Below are positions 50,276 through 58,341 of a stretch of 64,000 bases of DNA, piece after piece. The notes under the pieces are model-generated. The model had not been told where the DNA came from and did no database searches. It was given only the letters and a program-made list of their open reading frames with translations. Both the position numbers and the translations under genes were made by a program. Position 1 is the stretch's first letter. Each line of letters begins with the position of its first letter. The DNA lies in the NCBI RefSeq assembly GCF_032463525.1, contig NZ_CP135971.1, forward strand, positions 1,178,001 through 1,242,000, given 5' to 3'. The stretch is from Pseudomonas sp. DTU_2021_1001937_2_SI_NGA_ILE_001. GTDB lineage: Bacteria > Pseudomonadota > Gammaproteobacteria > Pseudomonadales > Pseudomonadaceae.

Positions 50276-50356
50276 CGCACATCTCCATTGGCAGGTTGCA
50301 AGTAGAATCGCGTGTCTTTTTCTACATGGGGACGTTGCCACGCAGATCAAGTGGAC

Positions 50357-51214
50357 TCAGAGAATCGGCCGCCCACCGGTCACCCCGAAGCGCTCGCCAG
50401 ACAAGTAACTGCCCTCGTCGCTGGCCAGCAGCACATACAACGGCGCCACTTCCACAGGCTGGCCGGGGCGCCCCAGCGGTGTATTGCTGCCGAACTGCTC
50501 GACCTCTTCGGCGGGCATGGTCGCCGGAATCAACGGCGTCCAGATCGGTCCGGGCGCCACACTGTTGACCCGGATGCCACGTTCACCCAGCAGTTGCGCC
50601 AGCCCGCCGGTGAAATTGGCGATGGCGCCCTTGGTGGTCGCGTAGGGCAACAGGGTCGGCTTGGGCATATCGGAATTCACCGAACTGGTGTTGATGATCG
50701 ACGCCCCAGGCTGCATGTGTGGTACGGCTGCCTGGCAGATGCGAAACATCGCGGTGATGTTGATATCGAAAGTGCGCACCCATTCATCGTCAGGAATGTC
50801 TTCGAAGCGCTCATGGGTCATCTGGAACGCGGCGTTGTTGACCAGCACATCGAGGCGGCCGAACTGCGCAACGGTCTTGTCGACGATTTCTCGGCACACC
50901 GCCTTGTCGGCCAGGTCGCCCGGCAGCAACAGGCATTGGCGCCCTGCCCGCTCCACCCAGCGGGCGGTCTCCTGGGCATCTTCATGTTCATCCAGATAAC
51001 CGATGGCGACATCGGCGCCCTCACGGGCAAAGGCGATGGCCACCGCGCGACCGATACCGCTGTCGGCACCGGTGATCAGCGCGACCTTGCCCTGCAGCTT
51101 GCCAGCGCCGACATAACGCTCTTCGCCGCAGTCGGGGTAAGGATCCATGCGGCCCTGGCTACCGGGCACCGGCTGGGTCTGTTTCGGGAAGGGGGGACGA
51201 GGATAGTCAGCCAT
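50357..51214 (-). CDS. SDR family oxidoreductase, general-stress type
   Basis: 285 residues with a 40-residue N-terminal extension containing PPFPKQTQPVPGSQGRMDP, typical of the YghA/stress-protein-39 SDR group. TGADSGIGRAVA (TGxxxGIG) cofactor motif, NNAA, Ser in NTSSVNSD, YATTK (YxxxK) and GPIWTPL. AAGGAGCATTCCC before ATG 51214 decides the start; the open frame continues upstream to 51553 but that part is not recognisable. Confidence 0.88.
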   Translation of the reverse strand: MADYPRPPFPKQTQPVPGSQGRMDPYPDCGEERYVGAGKLQGKVALITGADSGIGRAVAIAFAREGADVAIGYLDEHEDAQETARWVERAGRQCLLLPGDLADKAVCREIVDKTVAQFGRLDVLVNNAAFQMTHERFEDIPDDEWVRTFDINITAMFRICQAAVPHMQPGASIINTSSVNSDMPKPTLLPYATTKGAIANFTGGLAQLLGERGIRVNSVAPGPIWTPLIPATMPAEEVEQFGSNTPLGRPGQPVEVAPLYVLLASDEGSYLSGERFGVTGGRPIL

Positions 51215-51555
51215 GGGAATGCTCCTTTCAAAGGTGGGAGTGACCCTGTTTGTGGCCTTGCGCCCCCCGGCATCGTTCAGCACGTTGGCCTGCCCCCCTG
51301 ACGAGCGGTCATCACCGACATGCAGGCGAGGCAATATGCCATCCATCGGAAATCGCCTCGCCACTGTAGCGCCAACGGTCCGTCGCAGATCGTCTTGCGC
51401 AGCTAACTCGCTGACTGTTCGAAGAAAAGACTCCATGGCTGCTAGTCGCTCCAAAACGCCCGCGATGGGGCCGATGAACGGTACTGCGCCCAAAGTTTTG
51501 GATCCCATATTTTCTAACCACGCACGGCGCGTCATCTCATCCGCAGGAGGCACCG
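51215..51555. other. Intergenic region upstream of the stress SDR
   Basis: 341 bases between divergent genes. The frame of the SDR stays open through it, but the translated upstream part shows no family feature and no ribosome binding site. No other element seen. Confidence 0.45.
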
Positions 51556-51891
51556 ATGAAAGCCCTGATTCTAACCCTGACCCTTCTTGCGCCAGGTCTG
51601 GCCGTCCAGGCGAGCGAACGCAATATCGACATTCCCCATGACCCCAATGCCCGGCATGCCCTGTTGGAGAAATCCGGCCATGCCCAGCAGCGCGTGGTGG
51701 TCACTCGTCGCGATGGGTTACTGGGGACGCTGTATTCACGCCTGGTGTACAACTGCGAGCGCCAGACCGTAGCGTTGCTGGGCATCGGCGAGAACCTGCA
51801 GGCCCTGCCCGCTGCACGCCCCTCTGCCGGCATGCTTCCGGTCATTCCCGATTCGACAGCCGCCTATATCGCCAGCGAAGCCTGCAGCTGA
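51556..51891 (+). CDS. Small secreted protein of unknown function
   Basis: 111 residues. Signal peptide MKALILTLTLLAPGLAVQA (cleavage about residue 19), then a soluble domain with two Cys (YNCERQ and ACS at the C-terminus) that could pair. CCGCAGGAGGCACCG gives a strong ribosome binding site. Not recognised as a known family. Confidence 0.75.
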   Translation: MKALILTLTLLAPGLAVQASERNIDIPHDPNARHALLEKSGHAQQRVVVTRRDGLLGTLYSRLVYNCERQTVALLGIGENLQALPAARPSAGMLPVIPDSTAAYIASEACS

Positions 51892-51967
51892 GCGACAGCC
51901 CGAACCTGCGCCGTGGTCTGCCGGCGCCCGATGCTGATCGCCCTGCCTCCCCCGCAAACCTGTTCGC

Positions 51968-52450
51968 TCAGAACGACAGCTGGGTAGTCGACAGCACTTG
52001 GCGCAAGCCCATGAACGAGCGGATCTGCCGGACACCGGGCAGGTAAAGTAATTGCTCGGCATGCAGACGGTTGAAGCTCTGGTTGTCGCGGGTGCGCAAC
52101 AGCACGAAGTAATCGAACTCACCCGTTACCACGTGCACTTCCATACAGCCGGAGACCTTCTGCACGGCGGCCTCGAATTGCGCGAACGACTCAGGTGTGG
52201 AGCGATCCAGTACTACGCCGATCAGAACCACCATGCCCGCGTCCAGACGTTCACCATCGAGCAGCGCGACCGTACTGCGGATAACCCCGGTTTCCTTGAG
52301 GCGTTCGACCCGTCGTAGACAGGCAGGCGGGCTGAGATTGACCTTGGCGGCCAACGCCACGTTGGAGATCGAGGCATCGCGCTGCAGCAGCCGCAGGATG
52401 GCCTTGTCCGTGCGATCCAAAGCCAGGGCAGTTTCATTTGTTGCTTTCAT
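51968..52450 (-). CDS. acdR: Lrp/AsnC-family regulator of ACC deaminase (AcdR)
   Basis: 160-residue Lrp-type protein: helix-turn-helix LDRTDKAILRLLQRDASISN with LSPPACLRRVERL, then the RAM ligand domain (VSGCMEVHVVTGEFDYFVLL). It diverges from acdS with 139 bases between, the arrangement known for AcdR, which activates acdS in response to ACC. ATG 52450 is preceded by AAAGGCTA. Confidence 0.9.
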   Translation of the reverse strand: MKATNETALALDRTDKAILRLLQRDASISNVALAAKVNLSPPACLRRVERLKETGVIRSTVALLDGERLDAGMVVLIGVVLDRSTPESFAQFEAAVQKVSGCMEVHVVTGEFDYFVLLRTRDNQSFNRLHAEQLLYLPGVRQIRSFMGLRQVLSTTQLSF

Positions 52451-52589
52451 TAGCCTTTCCACGAACTTCTGTTTCGTTAATTAAAGATAAGCTGACATTT
52501 GTTATTTTTTCATCGCATTTTTTGCAATCCGCTTTTTGGCGATCGTTTCTAGGCTTCAAGACATCGCAATCAAACGATGGAGCCGTGCC
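52451..52589. promoter_or_regulatory. acdR/acdS divergent control region
   Basis: 139 bases, AT-rich (52480-52530). GCATTTTTTGC (52515-52525) is an Lrp-like near-palindrome and several T-tracts lie around it, fitting Lrp-type wrapping. Specific FNR or CRP boxes were not convincingly found. Confidence 0.6.
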
Positions 52590-53606
52590 ATGAACCTTGA
52601 GAAATTCCCGCGCTATCCCCTCACCTTCGGACCTTCGCCAATCACCCCGCTCAAGCGCCTGAGCGAACATCTGGGCGGCAAGGTCGAGCTGTATGCCAAA
52701 CGCGAAGACTGCAACAGTGGACTGGCATTCGGCGGCAACAAGACGCGCAAGCTGGAATATCTGATTCCCGAGGCTCTGGCTGGCGGCTACGACACGCTGG
52801 TGTCGATCGGCGGCATCCAGTCCAACCAGACCCGGCAGGTCGCAGCGGTTGCCGCGCACCTGGGCATGAAGTGCGTACTGGTGCAGGAAAACTGGGTCAA
52901 CTACTCCGACGCGGTCTATGACCGGGTGGGTAATATCGAGATGTCCAGGATCATGGGGGCTGACGTAAGGCTCGACGCCGCGGGCTTCGATATCGGTATC
53001 CGCCCCAGCTGGGAACAGGCCATGGCCGATGTCAGGGCTGCCGGTGGCAAGCCGTTCCCTATTCCGGCCGGTTGCTCGGAACACCCTTATGGCGGTCTGG
53101 GTTTTGTCGGCTTCGCCGAAGAGGTGCGTGCCCAGGAGCAGGCTCTGGGGTTCACCTTTGACTACATCGTGGTCTGCTCGGTGACCGGCAGCACCCAGGC
53201 GGGCATGGTCGCCGGCTTCGCGGCAGATGGCCGGGCCAGACGCGTGATCGGCATCGACGCTTCGGCCAAGCCCGAGAAGACCCATGCGCAGATCCTGCGC
53301 ATTGCCCGACACACCGCGGAACTGGTGGAGCTGGACCAGCCCATCACCGCCGAGGACGTGATACTCGACACCCGTTATGGTGGACCGGAATACGGTTTGC
53401 CGAACGAGGGCACGCTCGAGGCGATCCGCCTGTGCGCCAGACTCGAAGGTGTATTGACCGACCCGGTGTACGAGGGCAAATCCATGCACGGGATGATCGA
53501 TAAGGTACGCAACGGCGATTTCCCCGAAGGCTCGCGCGTGCTGTATGCACACCTGGGTGGCGTGCCGGCGCTCAATGCCTACAGCTTCCTGTTCCGCAAC
53601 GGTTGA
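52590..53606 (+). CDS. acdS: 1-aminocyclopropane-1-carboxylate deaminase
   Basis: 338 residues, the normal AcdS length. The PLP lysine is Lys51 (GGNKTRKLE). The residues that separate true ACC deaminases from D-cysteine desulfhydrases are present: Tyr294-Glu295 (PVYEGKS) and Leu322 (YAHLGG). The enzyme converts ACC, the plant ethylene precursor, to 2-oxobutanoate and ammonia, and is a trait of plant-growth-promoting pseudomonads. Start ATG 52590; AcdR divergent upstream; a terminator-like hairpin lies at 53612-53649. Confidence 0.96.
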   Translation: MNLEKFPRYPLTFGPSPITPLKRLSEHLGGKVELYAKREDCNSGLAFGGNKTRKLEYLIPEALAGGYDTLVSIGGIQSNQTRQVAAVAAHLGMKCVLVQENWVNYSDAVYDRVGNIEMSRIMGADVRLDAAGFDIGIRPSWEQAMADVRAAGGKPFPIPAGCSEHPYGGLGFVGFAEEVRAQEQALGFTFDYIVVCSVTGSTQAGMVAGFAADGRARRVIGIDASAKPEKTHAQILRIARHTAELVELDQPITAEDVILDTRYGGPEYGLPNEGTLEAIRLCARLEGVLTDPVYEGKSMHGMIDKVRNGDFPEGSRVLYAHLGGVPALNAYSFLFRNG

Positions 53607-53611
53607 GCACC

Positions 53612-53649
53612 CGCCAGGCCCCGGCCGCTAACACGACCGGGGCCTGGCG
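53612..53649. terminator. Hairpin after acdS
   Basis: Perfect 13-bp repeat CGCCAGGCCCCGG / CCGGGGCCTGGCG with a 12-base loop, between acdS and the convergent small gene; no T-run. Confidence 0.6.
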
Positions 53650-53650
53650 A

Positions 53651-53833
53651 TCAGTGATGGGTATCTGGCCGGGCTGTCCGGGTCGGCAGACAAACCGCGT
53701 AGGCCATCGCCTCATCGCGGGTATTGAAAGTGGCCAGCCGGTCATGGTCGGTGCAGACCCGCCAGGGTCCGTTGTTCACACTGATCACTTGGTAGCCGTT
53801 GACTTGCATCTTGTGCAGCATCGCAGTGCTCAT
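53651..53833 (-). CDS. Small uncharacterised protein (60 aa)
   Basis: 60 residues, MSTAMLHKMQVNGYQVISVN..., compact alpha/beta pattern with RDEAMAYAVCLPTRTARP at the end. TGGAGGTGAAC directly before ATG 53833 is an almost ideal ribosome binding site, so the gene is probably real. Family not recognised. Confidence 0.62.
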   Translation of the reverse strand: MSTAMLHKMQVNGYQVISVNNGPWRVCTDHDRLATFNTRDEAMAYAVCLPTRTARPDTHH

Positions 53834-54175
53834 GTTCACCTCCAGAAAGCGGATGTGTTGCATCACTTACCTTACACCCCCACGCCGACAAGAGGCCGAC
53901 CGTTCGGCACATCTTCACCAAGCCCGGTCACCGATACACATCCGGCCCCCGGATGTCGAACGCCTCCCAGCGTTTTCCCATCACCGAAGAGCAAGCATCA
54001 CCTTGACATCGCTACGCCTGTCGGGCTAGCCGTGCGACAGCTTGTCACAGGGTGTTACCCTGCATACGCATCTGCTCAGGTGTTCGGGTAGCACGGAAAC
54101 ATTTCAGGCAGATGAACAGGTTGATAGAGCCGATGAGAGTGGCGTGAAGCCCCGGTTTTCGGGAGTTTTAAAAAA
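53834..54175. promoter_or_regulatory. Region upstream of the Crc-sequestering sRNA with candidate CbrB sites
   Basis: No gene is supported. TGTTAC at 54053-54058 and the inverted TGTT-N13-AACA at 54081-54101 are candidate upstream sites for a sigma-54 activator such as CbrB, about 75-150 bases before the promoter. The rest shows no feature. Confidence 0.5.
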
Positions 54176-54176
54176 T

Positions 54177-54192
54177 TGGCACGGCATCTGCT
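54177..54192 (+). promoter_or_regulatory. Sigma-54 promoter of the Crc-sequestering sRNA
   Basis: TGGCACGGCATCTGCT: the -24 GG (54178-54179) and -12 GC (54190-54191) are exactly 10 bases apart, the strict sigma-54 spacing, and flanking bases fit TGGCACG-N4-TTGC closely. Predicted start of transcription is near 54203. Confidence 0.88.
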
Positions 54193-54201
54193 TAGATACA
54201 G

Positions 54202-54562
54202 GCATAACAAGAACAAGAAACGCAGCAACCCAATAAAAACAAGATGCACCGGCTCTGACATAACAAGAACAACACGGACAGAGACGCAGCCAACTGATTT
54301 TTTTGAAGTCGATCGCTTCACGGGCCGCGTGCCCACGACCGGTCACAGAACAACAAGACTGCCCAAGGCAGCTACACGACAGGTTGGATCTTTCACCGAA
54401 GATCGATCAGCGCTCAAAAAAATACGTTTGCTCTTGACCCCGCATGGGGGTCGCCAAAGCAGGAACGGGCCAGGCTACCAAGAACAACAACAGGCCACCC
54501 GAAAAACAAAAAGAGCATACCAAGAAACCTTGAAGGGGAGCCCAGGCTCCCCTTCGTGCTTT
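54202..54562 (+). ncRNA. CrcZ/CrcY-type small RNA (Hfq-Crc antagonist)
   Basis: About 361 nucleotides from the sigma-54 start to a hairpin terminator. It carries six A-rich CA motifs that bind Hfq-Crc: AACAAGAACAAGAA (54206), AATAAAAACAAG (54232), AACAAGAACAACAC (54262), AGAACAACAAGA (54347), AAGAACAACAACAGG (54480) and AAAAACAAAAAGAG (54502). The terminator stem is GAAGGGGAGCC / GGCTCCCCTTC (54532-54555). Length is close to the CrcZ/CrcY class. No cbrB lies beside it, so the crcY type is more likely than crcZ. Any open frame here is incidental. Confidence 0.9.
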
Positions 54563-54760
54563 CCGTCATTCCCTTTCTGCACCCCATTCCCGCCAGCCAC
54601 GCGCGGCAGCAGGCAGCGCCCAGCGAAGCGCAAGGCGGTATAAGGAAAAAAGTGAAGGGGGAAGCAGTGGCATCACGCCACCTTAGACAAGACACACTCC
54701 ATCGATCACGCCAGATGGATTGTATATTTCAATCAATGCGGAAAAAGCCTTGAACGAAAA
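54563..54760. other. Spacer between the two small RNAs
   Basis: 198 bases between the end of the Crc-type sRNA and the Fur box; AT-rich at the right (54710-54760). No gene or other site seen. Confidence 0.4.
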
Positions 54761-54762
54761 AT

Positions 54763-54781
54763 GATAATGATTATTATTTAT
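54763..54781 (+). promoter_or_regulatory. Fur box at the PrrF-type sRNA promoter
   Basis: GATAATGATTATTATTTAT matches 14 of 19 positions of the Fur consensus, including an unbroken GATAATGAT. It lies immediately before the predicted sRNA start, as expected for iron repression of PrrF. Confidence 0.88.
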
Positions 54782-54783
54782 CT

Positions 54784-54895
54784 CGCTGGTCGCGAGACTG
54801 GCGGGTAACCCCGGAGTCACAGGTCGACTCCAGGATTATCTCCTCATCAGGCTAATCACGGTTTTTGACCCGGCTTTTTGCCGGGTCTTTTTTTT
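54784..54895 (+). ncRNA. prrF: PrrF-type iron-responsive small RNA
   Basis: About 110 nucleotides. It begins CGCTGGTCGCGAGACTGG, then CCGGAGTCAC and TCTCCTCATCAGGCTAATCA, and ends with the terminator GACCCGGC-TTTTT-GCCGGGTC and a T9 run (54867-54895), the layout of Pseudomonas PrrF RNAs. PrrF pairs with mRNAs of iron-rich proteins when iron is scarce; the Fur box at 54763 supports this. Exact start is estimated. Confidence 0.9.
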
Positions 54896-55125
54896 GGTTT
54901 TTCGCTGCTTCAGGCTAATGAAGTCGGAAGGTGCTGCATATGCCGCGCAGCATAACAAAGGCTCACCCTGTCGGGTCATAGAATCTTCCTCACGACACGA
55001 TGGAATAAGGCAATTGTTCATGTCTAACACTTGAGAATGCTTATCGGTTGCACTAGCCTGTTTTAATTATGGATGCCACCTCCTCGGCATGACCTTTCTT
55101 CCAGGACCCTCCACGAGCGATGCCC

Positions 55126-55662
55126 ATGAGTAGCCAGATTTTGTCTGCATTGCCGGGCTCCAGGCCGGCCGCCTCCGACGTCAGCGCGCAGGACCTCGCA
55201 CTCGCCCGCCGACTGCGCAAGCTGTCGCGACGTACTCGGCAGATCTTCCTGCTCTGTCGGCTGGAGCAGCGTTCGCATGCCGAAGTCGCCGCCTTCATAC
55301 AGGTAGACGCCGCCAAGGTAGAACGCGCCATGTTGCGGGCCATGCGCCAGGCTCATCGCCATCTGGCAGATCCGGCTGCACCCTTGGCCATCCACGACAG
55401 CGCCGATGCCTGGTACATCCACCTGCAGAACCCTTCGGCCACACCCAGCCAGCGAATCGAATTCCGTCACTGGCTGGACGCCGACCCGGCCCACCTGGCC
55501 GCCTTTCAGGCCAGTGAACGGCTGTGGCAGCGCCTGCGTGCCCCAGCGGCACTGTTGGGCGCCAGCGGCTGGCATCGCCGCAAACCCAAGGGAACACTGG
55601 CCTGGTGCTTGGCCGTCACGTTCGTCTGCAGCCTTCTGACGGCCGTGGAAACCTTCAGCTGA
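55126..55662 (+). CDS. Fusion of sigma-region-4-like and FecR N-terminal (DUF4880-like) domains
   Basis: 178 residues. Residues about 28-75 resemble the region-4 helix-turn-helix of an ECF (FecI-type) sigma factor (RRTRQIFLLCRLEQRSHAEV). Residues about 93-135 match the FecR N-terminal DUF4880 domain (AWYIHLQNPSATPSQRIEFR, HWLDADPAHLAAFQASERLW). A C-terminal membrane helix (about 156-174) follows, then it ends; the periplasmic FecR part and sigma region 2 are missing. Start is ATG 55126 (or 55120). No receptor gene follows. Confidence 0.75.
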   Translation: MSSQILSALPGSRPAASDVSAQDLALARRLRKLSRRTRQIFLLCRLEQRSHAEVAAFIQVDAAKVERAMLRAMRQAHRHLADPAAPLAIHDSADAWYIHLQNPSATPSQRIEFRHWLDADPAHLAAFQASERLWQRLRAPAALLGASGWHRRKPKGTLAWCLAVTFVCSLLTAVETFS

Positions 55663-55752
55663 TCGTCAATGACCCATTCACGACTGAACCGCGCGGTTCA
55701 ATCCCTGTAAAGTAGCCGCCATGTTCTGTGCATGCGCCTACAGGGAGACCAC

Positions 55753-56889
55753 GTGAGTCCGATCATCCGTGCCGATTTCGACAGCGGCAACATTGAAGTC
55801 ATCGACGCCGGTAACCCGGCAGCCATCGAGCTGGCTATCCGCCCGGATACCCACAGCGCGCATTACCAATGGTTCCACTTCAAGGTCGAGGCCCTGGTGC
55901 CAGGCCAGCGCTACACCTTCAGGCTCGGCAATGCCGGCGGTTCCAGCTATGGCCACGCCTGGCACGGCTACAACGCCGTCGCCTCCACCAACGGACACGA
56001 CTGGTTCCGCGTGCCATCGAGCTTCGACGGCCAGGCACTGACATTCACCTACGAGGCTGAGGGGCCGCAGGTCTGGTTCGCCTATTTCGAACCCTATAGC
56101 CGCGCGCGCCATGACCGGCTGATCACCCAGGCAGAACAACAGGCCGGCTGCCAACGTCTGGCCACCGGGCAGAGCGTCGAGGGCCGCAGCATCCCGCTGT
56201 TGCGCAAAGGCGATGGCGCACCGGGCAAGCGCAAGATCTGGATCATCGCCCAGCAGCACCCTGGCGAGCACATGGCCGAGTGGTTCATGGAAGGCATCAT
56301 CGAACGCCTGCAAGCGCCTGCCGACACCAGCCTGCAGCAGCTGCTGGGCGCCGCTGATCTGTATCTGGTGCCGAACATGAACCCCGATGGTGCCTTCCAC
56401 GGCCACCTGCGCACCAACGCACGTGGCAAGGACCTCAACCGGGCCTGGCAGGACGCCAACGCGGAAGACACTCCCGAGGTGCACTTCGTCCAGCAGCAGA
56501 TGGAAAAGTATGGTGTCGACATGTTCCTCGACGCCCACGGCGACGAAGACATTCCACATGTATTCACCGCCGCCTGCGAAGGCAACCCTGGCTACACGCC
56601 GAAGCAGGCCGAGCTGGAAGCCCAGTTCCGCAGAACCCTGGAGAGCATCACCAAGGACTTCCAGAGCGTGCACGGGTACCCGCTCAGTGCACCGGGGCAG
56701 GCCAACATGACCCTGGCCTGCAATAGCGTCGGCGAACGCTACCAATGCCTGGCACTGACCCTGGAAATGCCGTTCAAGGACCATGACGATGCGCCCAACC
56801 CGCGCACCGGCTGGTCTGGCGAGCGCTCGAAGAAGCTGGGGGATGACGTGCTCACCACACTGTCGCGCATGGTGCACGACCTGCGCTGA
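55753..56889 (+). CDS. M14 family carboxypeptidase (cytosolic CCP-like)
   Basis: 378 residues. An N-terminal beta domain (about 1-125) like that of cytosolic carboxypeptidases precedes a zinc carboxypeptidase domain: QQHPGEHMAEW (the HxxE zinc pair), LVPNMNPDGAFHGHLR, and DAHGDED as the third zinc ligand. The late glutamate is in ALTLEMPF. GTG 55753 was chosen because GGGAG lies 6 bases before it; the ATG at 55732 has no ribosome site. Substrate unknown. Confidence 0.88.
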   Translation: MSPIIRADFDSGNIEVIDAGNPAAIELAIRPDTHSAHYQWFHFKVEALVPGQRYTFRLGNAGGSSYGHAWHGYNAVASTNGHDWFRVPSSFDGQALTFTYEAEGPQVWFAYFEPYSRARHDRLITQAEQQAGCQRLATGQSVEGRSIPLLRKGDGAPGKRKIWIIAQQHPGEHMAEWFMEGIIERLQAPADTSLQQLLGAADLYLVPNMNPDGAFHGHLRTNARGKDLNRAWQDANAEDTPEVHFVQQQMEKYGVDMFLDAHGDEDIPHVFTAACEGNPGYTPKQAELEAQFRRTLESITKDFQSVHGYPLSAPGQANMTLACNSVGERYQCLALTLEMPFKDHDDAPNPRTGWSGERSKKLGDDVLTTLSRMVHDLR

Positions 56890-56960
56890 ATCAGGCGGCG
56901 GCCGCTGACCCCGGCCGCCCCTCAGCATTCCCTGCCCTCCTTCGCTGGACGACTTGCCCG

Positions 56961-58256
56961 ATGCACACCCTTGCAGACCTGCGCGCCGGCCGCCTGGCCG
57001 GTATCGAACGCCTCGACCTGAGCTGCGGCCTGGAGCAGTTTCCGCCGGAAATCTTCGAGCTGGCCGACACGCTTCGCGTGCTGAACCTCAGCGGCAACGC
57101 TCTGGATCAGCTACCCGATGACTTGTACCGACTGGATCGTCTCGAAGTGCTGTTCGCCTCGGAAAACCGTTTCACCGAGCTGCCATCTGCGCTGGGACGC
57201 TGCAAGCGGCTGAGCATGATCGGCTTCAAGGCCAATCGCATCGAGCATATACCTGCCCAGGCACTGCCCGCCCACCTGCGCTGGCTGATCCTCACCGACA
57301 ACCACCTGGAAAGCCTGCCTGAGCAACTGGGCCACTGCAGCGACCTGCAAAAACTGATGCTGGCGGGCAACCGGCTGCGCAGCCTGCCGGCCAGCCTGGC
57401 GAACTGTGACCGCCTGGAACTGCTGCGCATCGCCTCCAATCGGCTGGACACCCTGCCCGACTGGCTGCTGAGCATGCCGGCACTGGCCTGGCTGGCCCAC
57501 GCCGGCAATCCGTTCAGTACCTGCCCGGCGCCGGCGCGCATTCGCCGCATACCCTGGCGGCAGTTGACGGTCAGCCAGCAGCTGGGGGAAGGCGCATCGG
57601 GCATCATCCAGCAGGGCCAGTGGCAGAGCGAGGAAGGCTCACGGCCGGTCGCGATCAAACTGTACAAAGGGGAGCTCACCAGTGACGGCTCGCCTCTGGA
57701 CGAAATGCAGGCCTGCATGGCTGCCGCCACGCATCCACAGCTGATCGACGTTCTGGGAGAAATCACCGATCACCCAGAGCAGCGCCGCGGACTGGTCATG
57801 GGGCTGATCGACCCGGAATGGAGCAACCTGGCCGGGCCGCCCAGCCTGGACTCCTGCACCCGCGACTGCTACCCGGCAGACCTGACCCTCGACCTGCCGG
57901 CGCTGATGCGCCTGGCCACGGGTATCGCCGCCGTGACGGCCCATCTGCATGCGCGCTCGCTGACCCACGGCGACCTGTATGCGCACAACATTCTCTGGCA
58001 ACCAGACGGTCGGTGCCTGCTAGGTGATTTCGGTGCAGCCGCCTTCCATCCTGCGGCTGCCCAGGCACAAGCGCTGGAGCGGATCGAAGTGAGGGCTTTC
58101 GGGATTTTCTTGCAGGAATTGCTCGACCGCTGCCCGGCGGCCAGCGACGAAAGCCGCCTGCAGACACTGGCACAGGCCTGCCGACAGGACCAGGTACTGG
58201 CGCGACCGGCGATGCACGAGGTACATCGCCTTCTGCTGCAACTGTCTGAGGCATGA
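56961..58256 (+). CDS. Leucine-rich repeat protein kinase
   Basis: 431 residues. Residues about 35-185 hold six LRRs (LRVLNLSGNALDQLP, LEVLFASENRFTELP and so on). A protein kinase domain follows: glycine loop LGEGASGII, VAIK with Lys233, the catalytic HGDLYAHN (His336, Asp338) in place of HRDLKxxN, and DFG at Asp356. No membrane helix; probably cytosolic. Targets unknown. The kinase lobe is short and diverged, so activity is likely but not certain. Confidence 0.9.
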   Translation: MHTLADLRAGRLAGIERLDLSCGLEQFPPEIFELADTLRVLNLSGNALDQLPDDLYRLDRLEVLFASENRFTELPSALGRCKRLSMIGFKANRIEHIPAQALPAHLRWLILTDNHLESLPEQLGHCSDLQKLMLAGNRLRSLPASLANCDRLELLRIASNRLDTLPDWLLSMPALAWLAHAGNPFSTCPAPARIRRIPWRQLTVSQQLGEGASGIIQQGQWQSEEGSRPVAIKLYKGELTSDGSPLDEMQACMAAATHPQLIDVLGEITDHPEQRRGLVMGLIDPEWSNLAGPPSLDSCTRDCYPADLTLDLPALMRLATGIAAVTAHLHARSLTHGDLYAHNILWQPDGRCLLGDFGAAAFHPAAAQAQALERIEVRAFGIFLQELLDRCPAASDESRLQTLAQACRQDQVLARPAMHEVHRLLLQLSEA

Positions 58257-58341
58257 CGCCACAGACCCTGTCTGCGCGGGGCGGCGGTTTCAACCGCAAC
58301 GGTCCTGGTGAGCGAAACCGCCAAGTGTCAGTGAGCGGGCC

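Noticed and set aside
51215..51553. N-terminal extension of the stress SDR (113 residues)
   Set aside because: A strong ribosome site before ATG 51214 and family length support the shorter protein; the extension shows no domain.
53812..54175. Possible plus-strand coding frames between the 60-aa gene and the sRNA
   Set aside because: Short, no ribosome sites, composition unlike coding DNA here.
54176..54643. 155-residue open frame over the Crc-type sRNA
   Set aside because: It begins within the sigma-54 promoter, is Arg/Thr/Lys-rich because of the CA motifs, lacks a ribosome site and any family feature; the sRNA explains the region.
54702..54895. Possibility that the Fur box controls the fusion gene at 55126
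   Set aside because: The box lies directly at the start of the PrrF-type RNA, which ends in a strong terminator 230 bases before the fusion gene.
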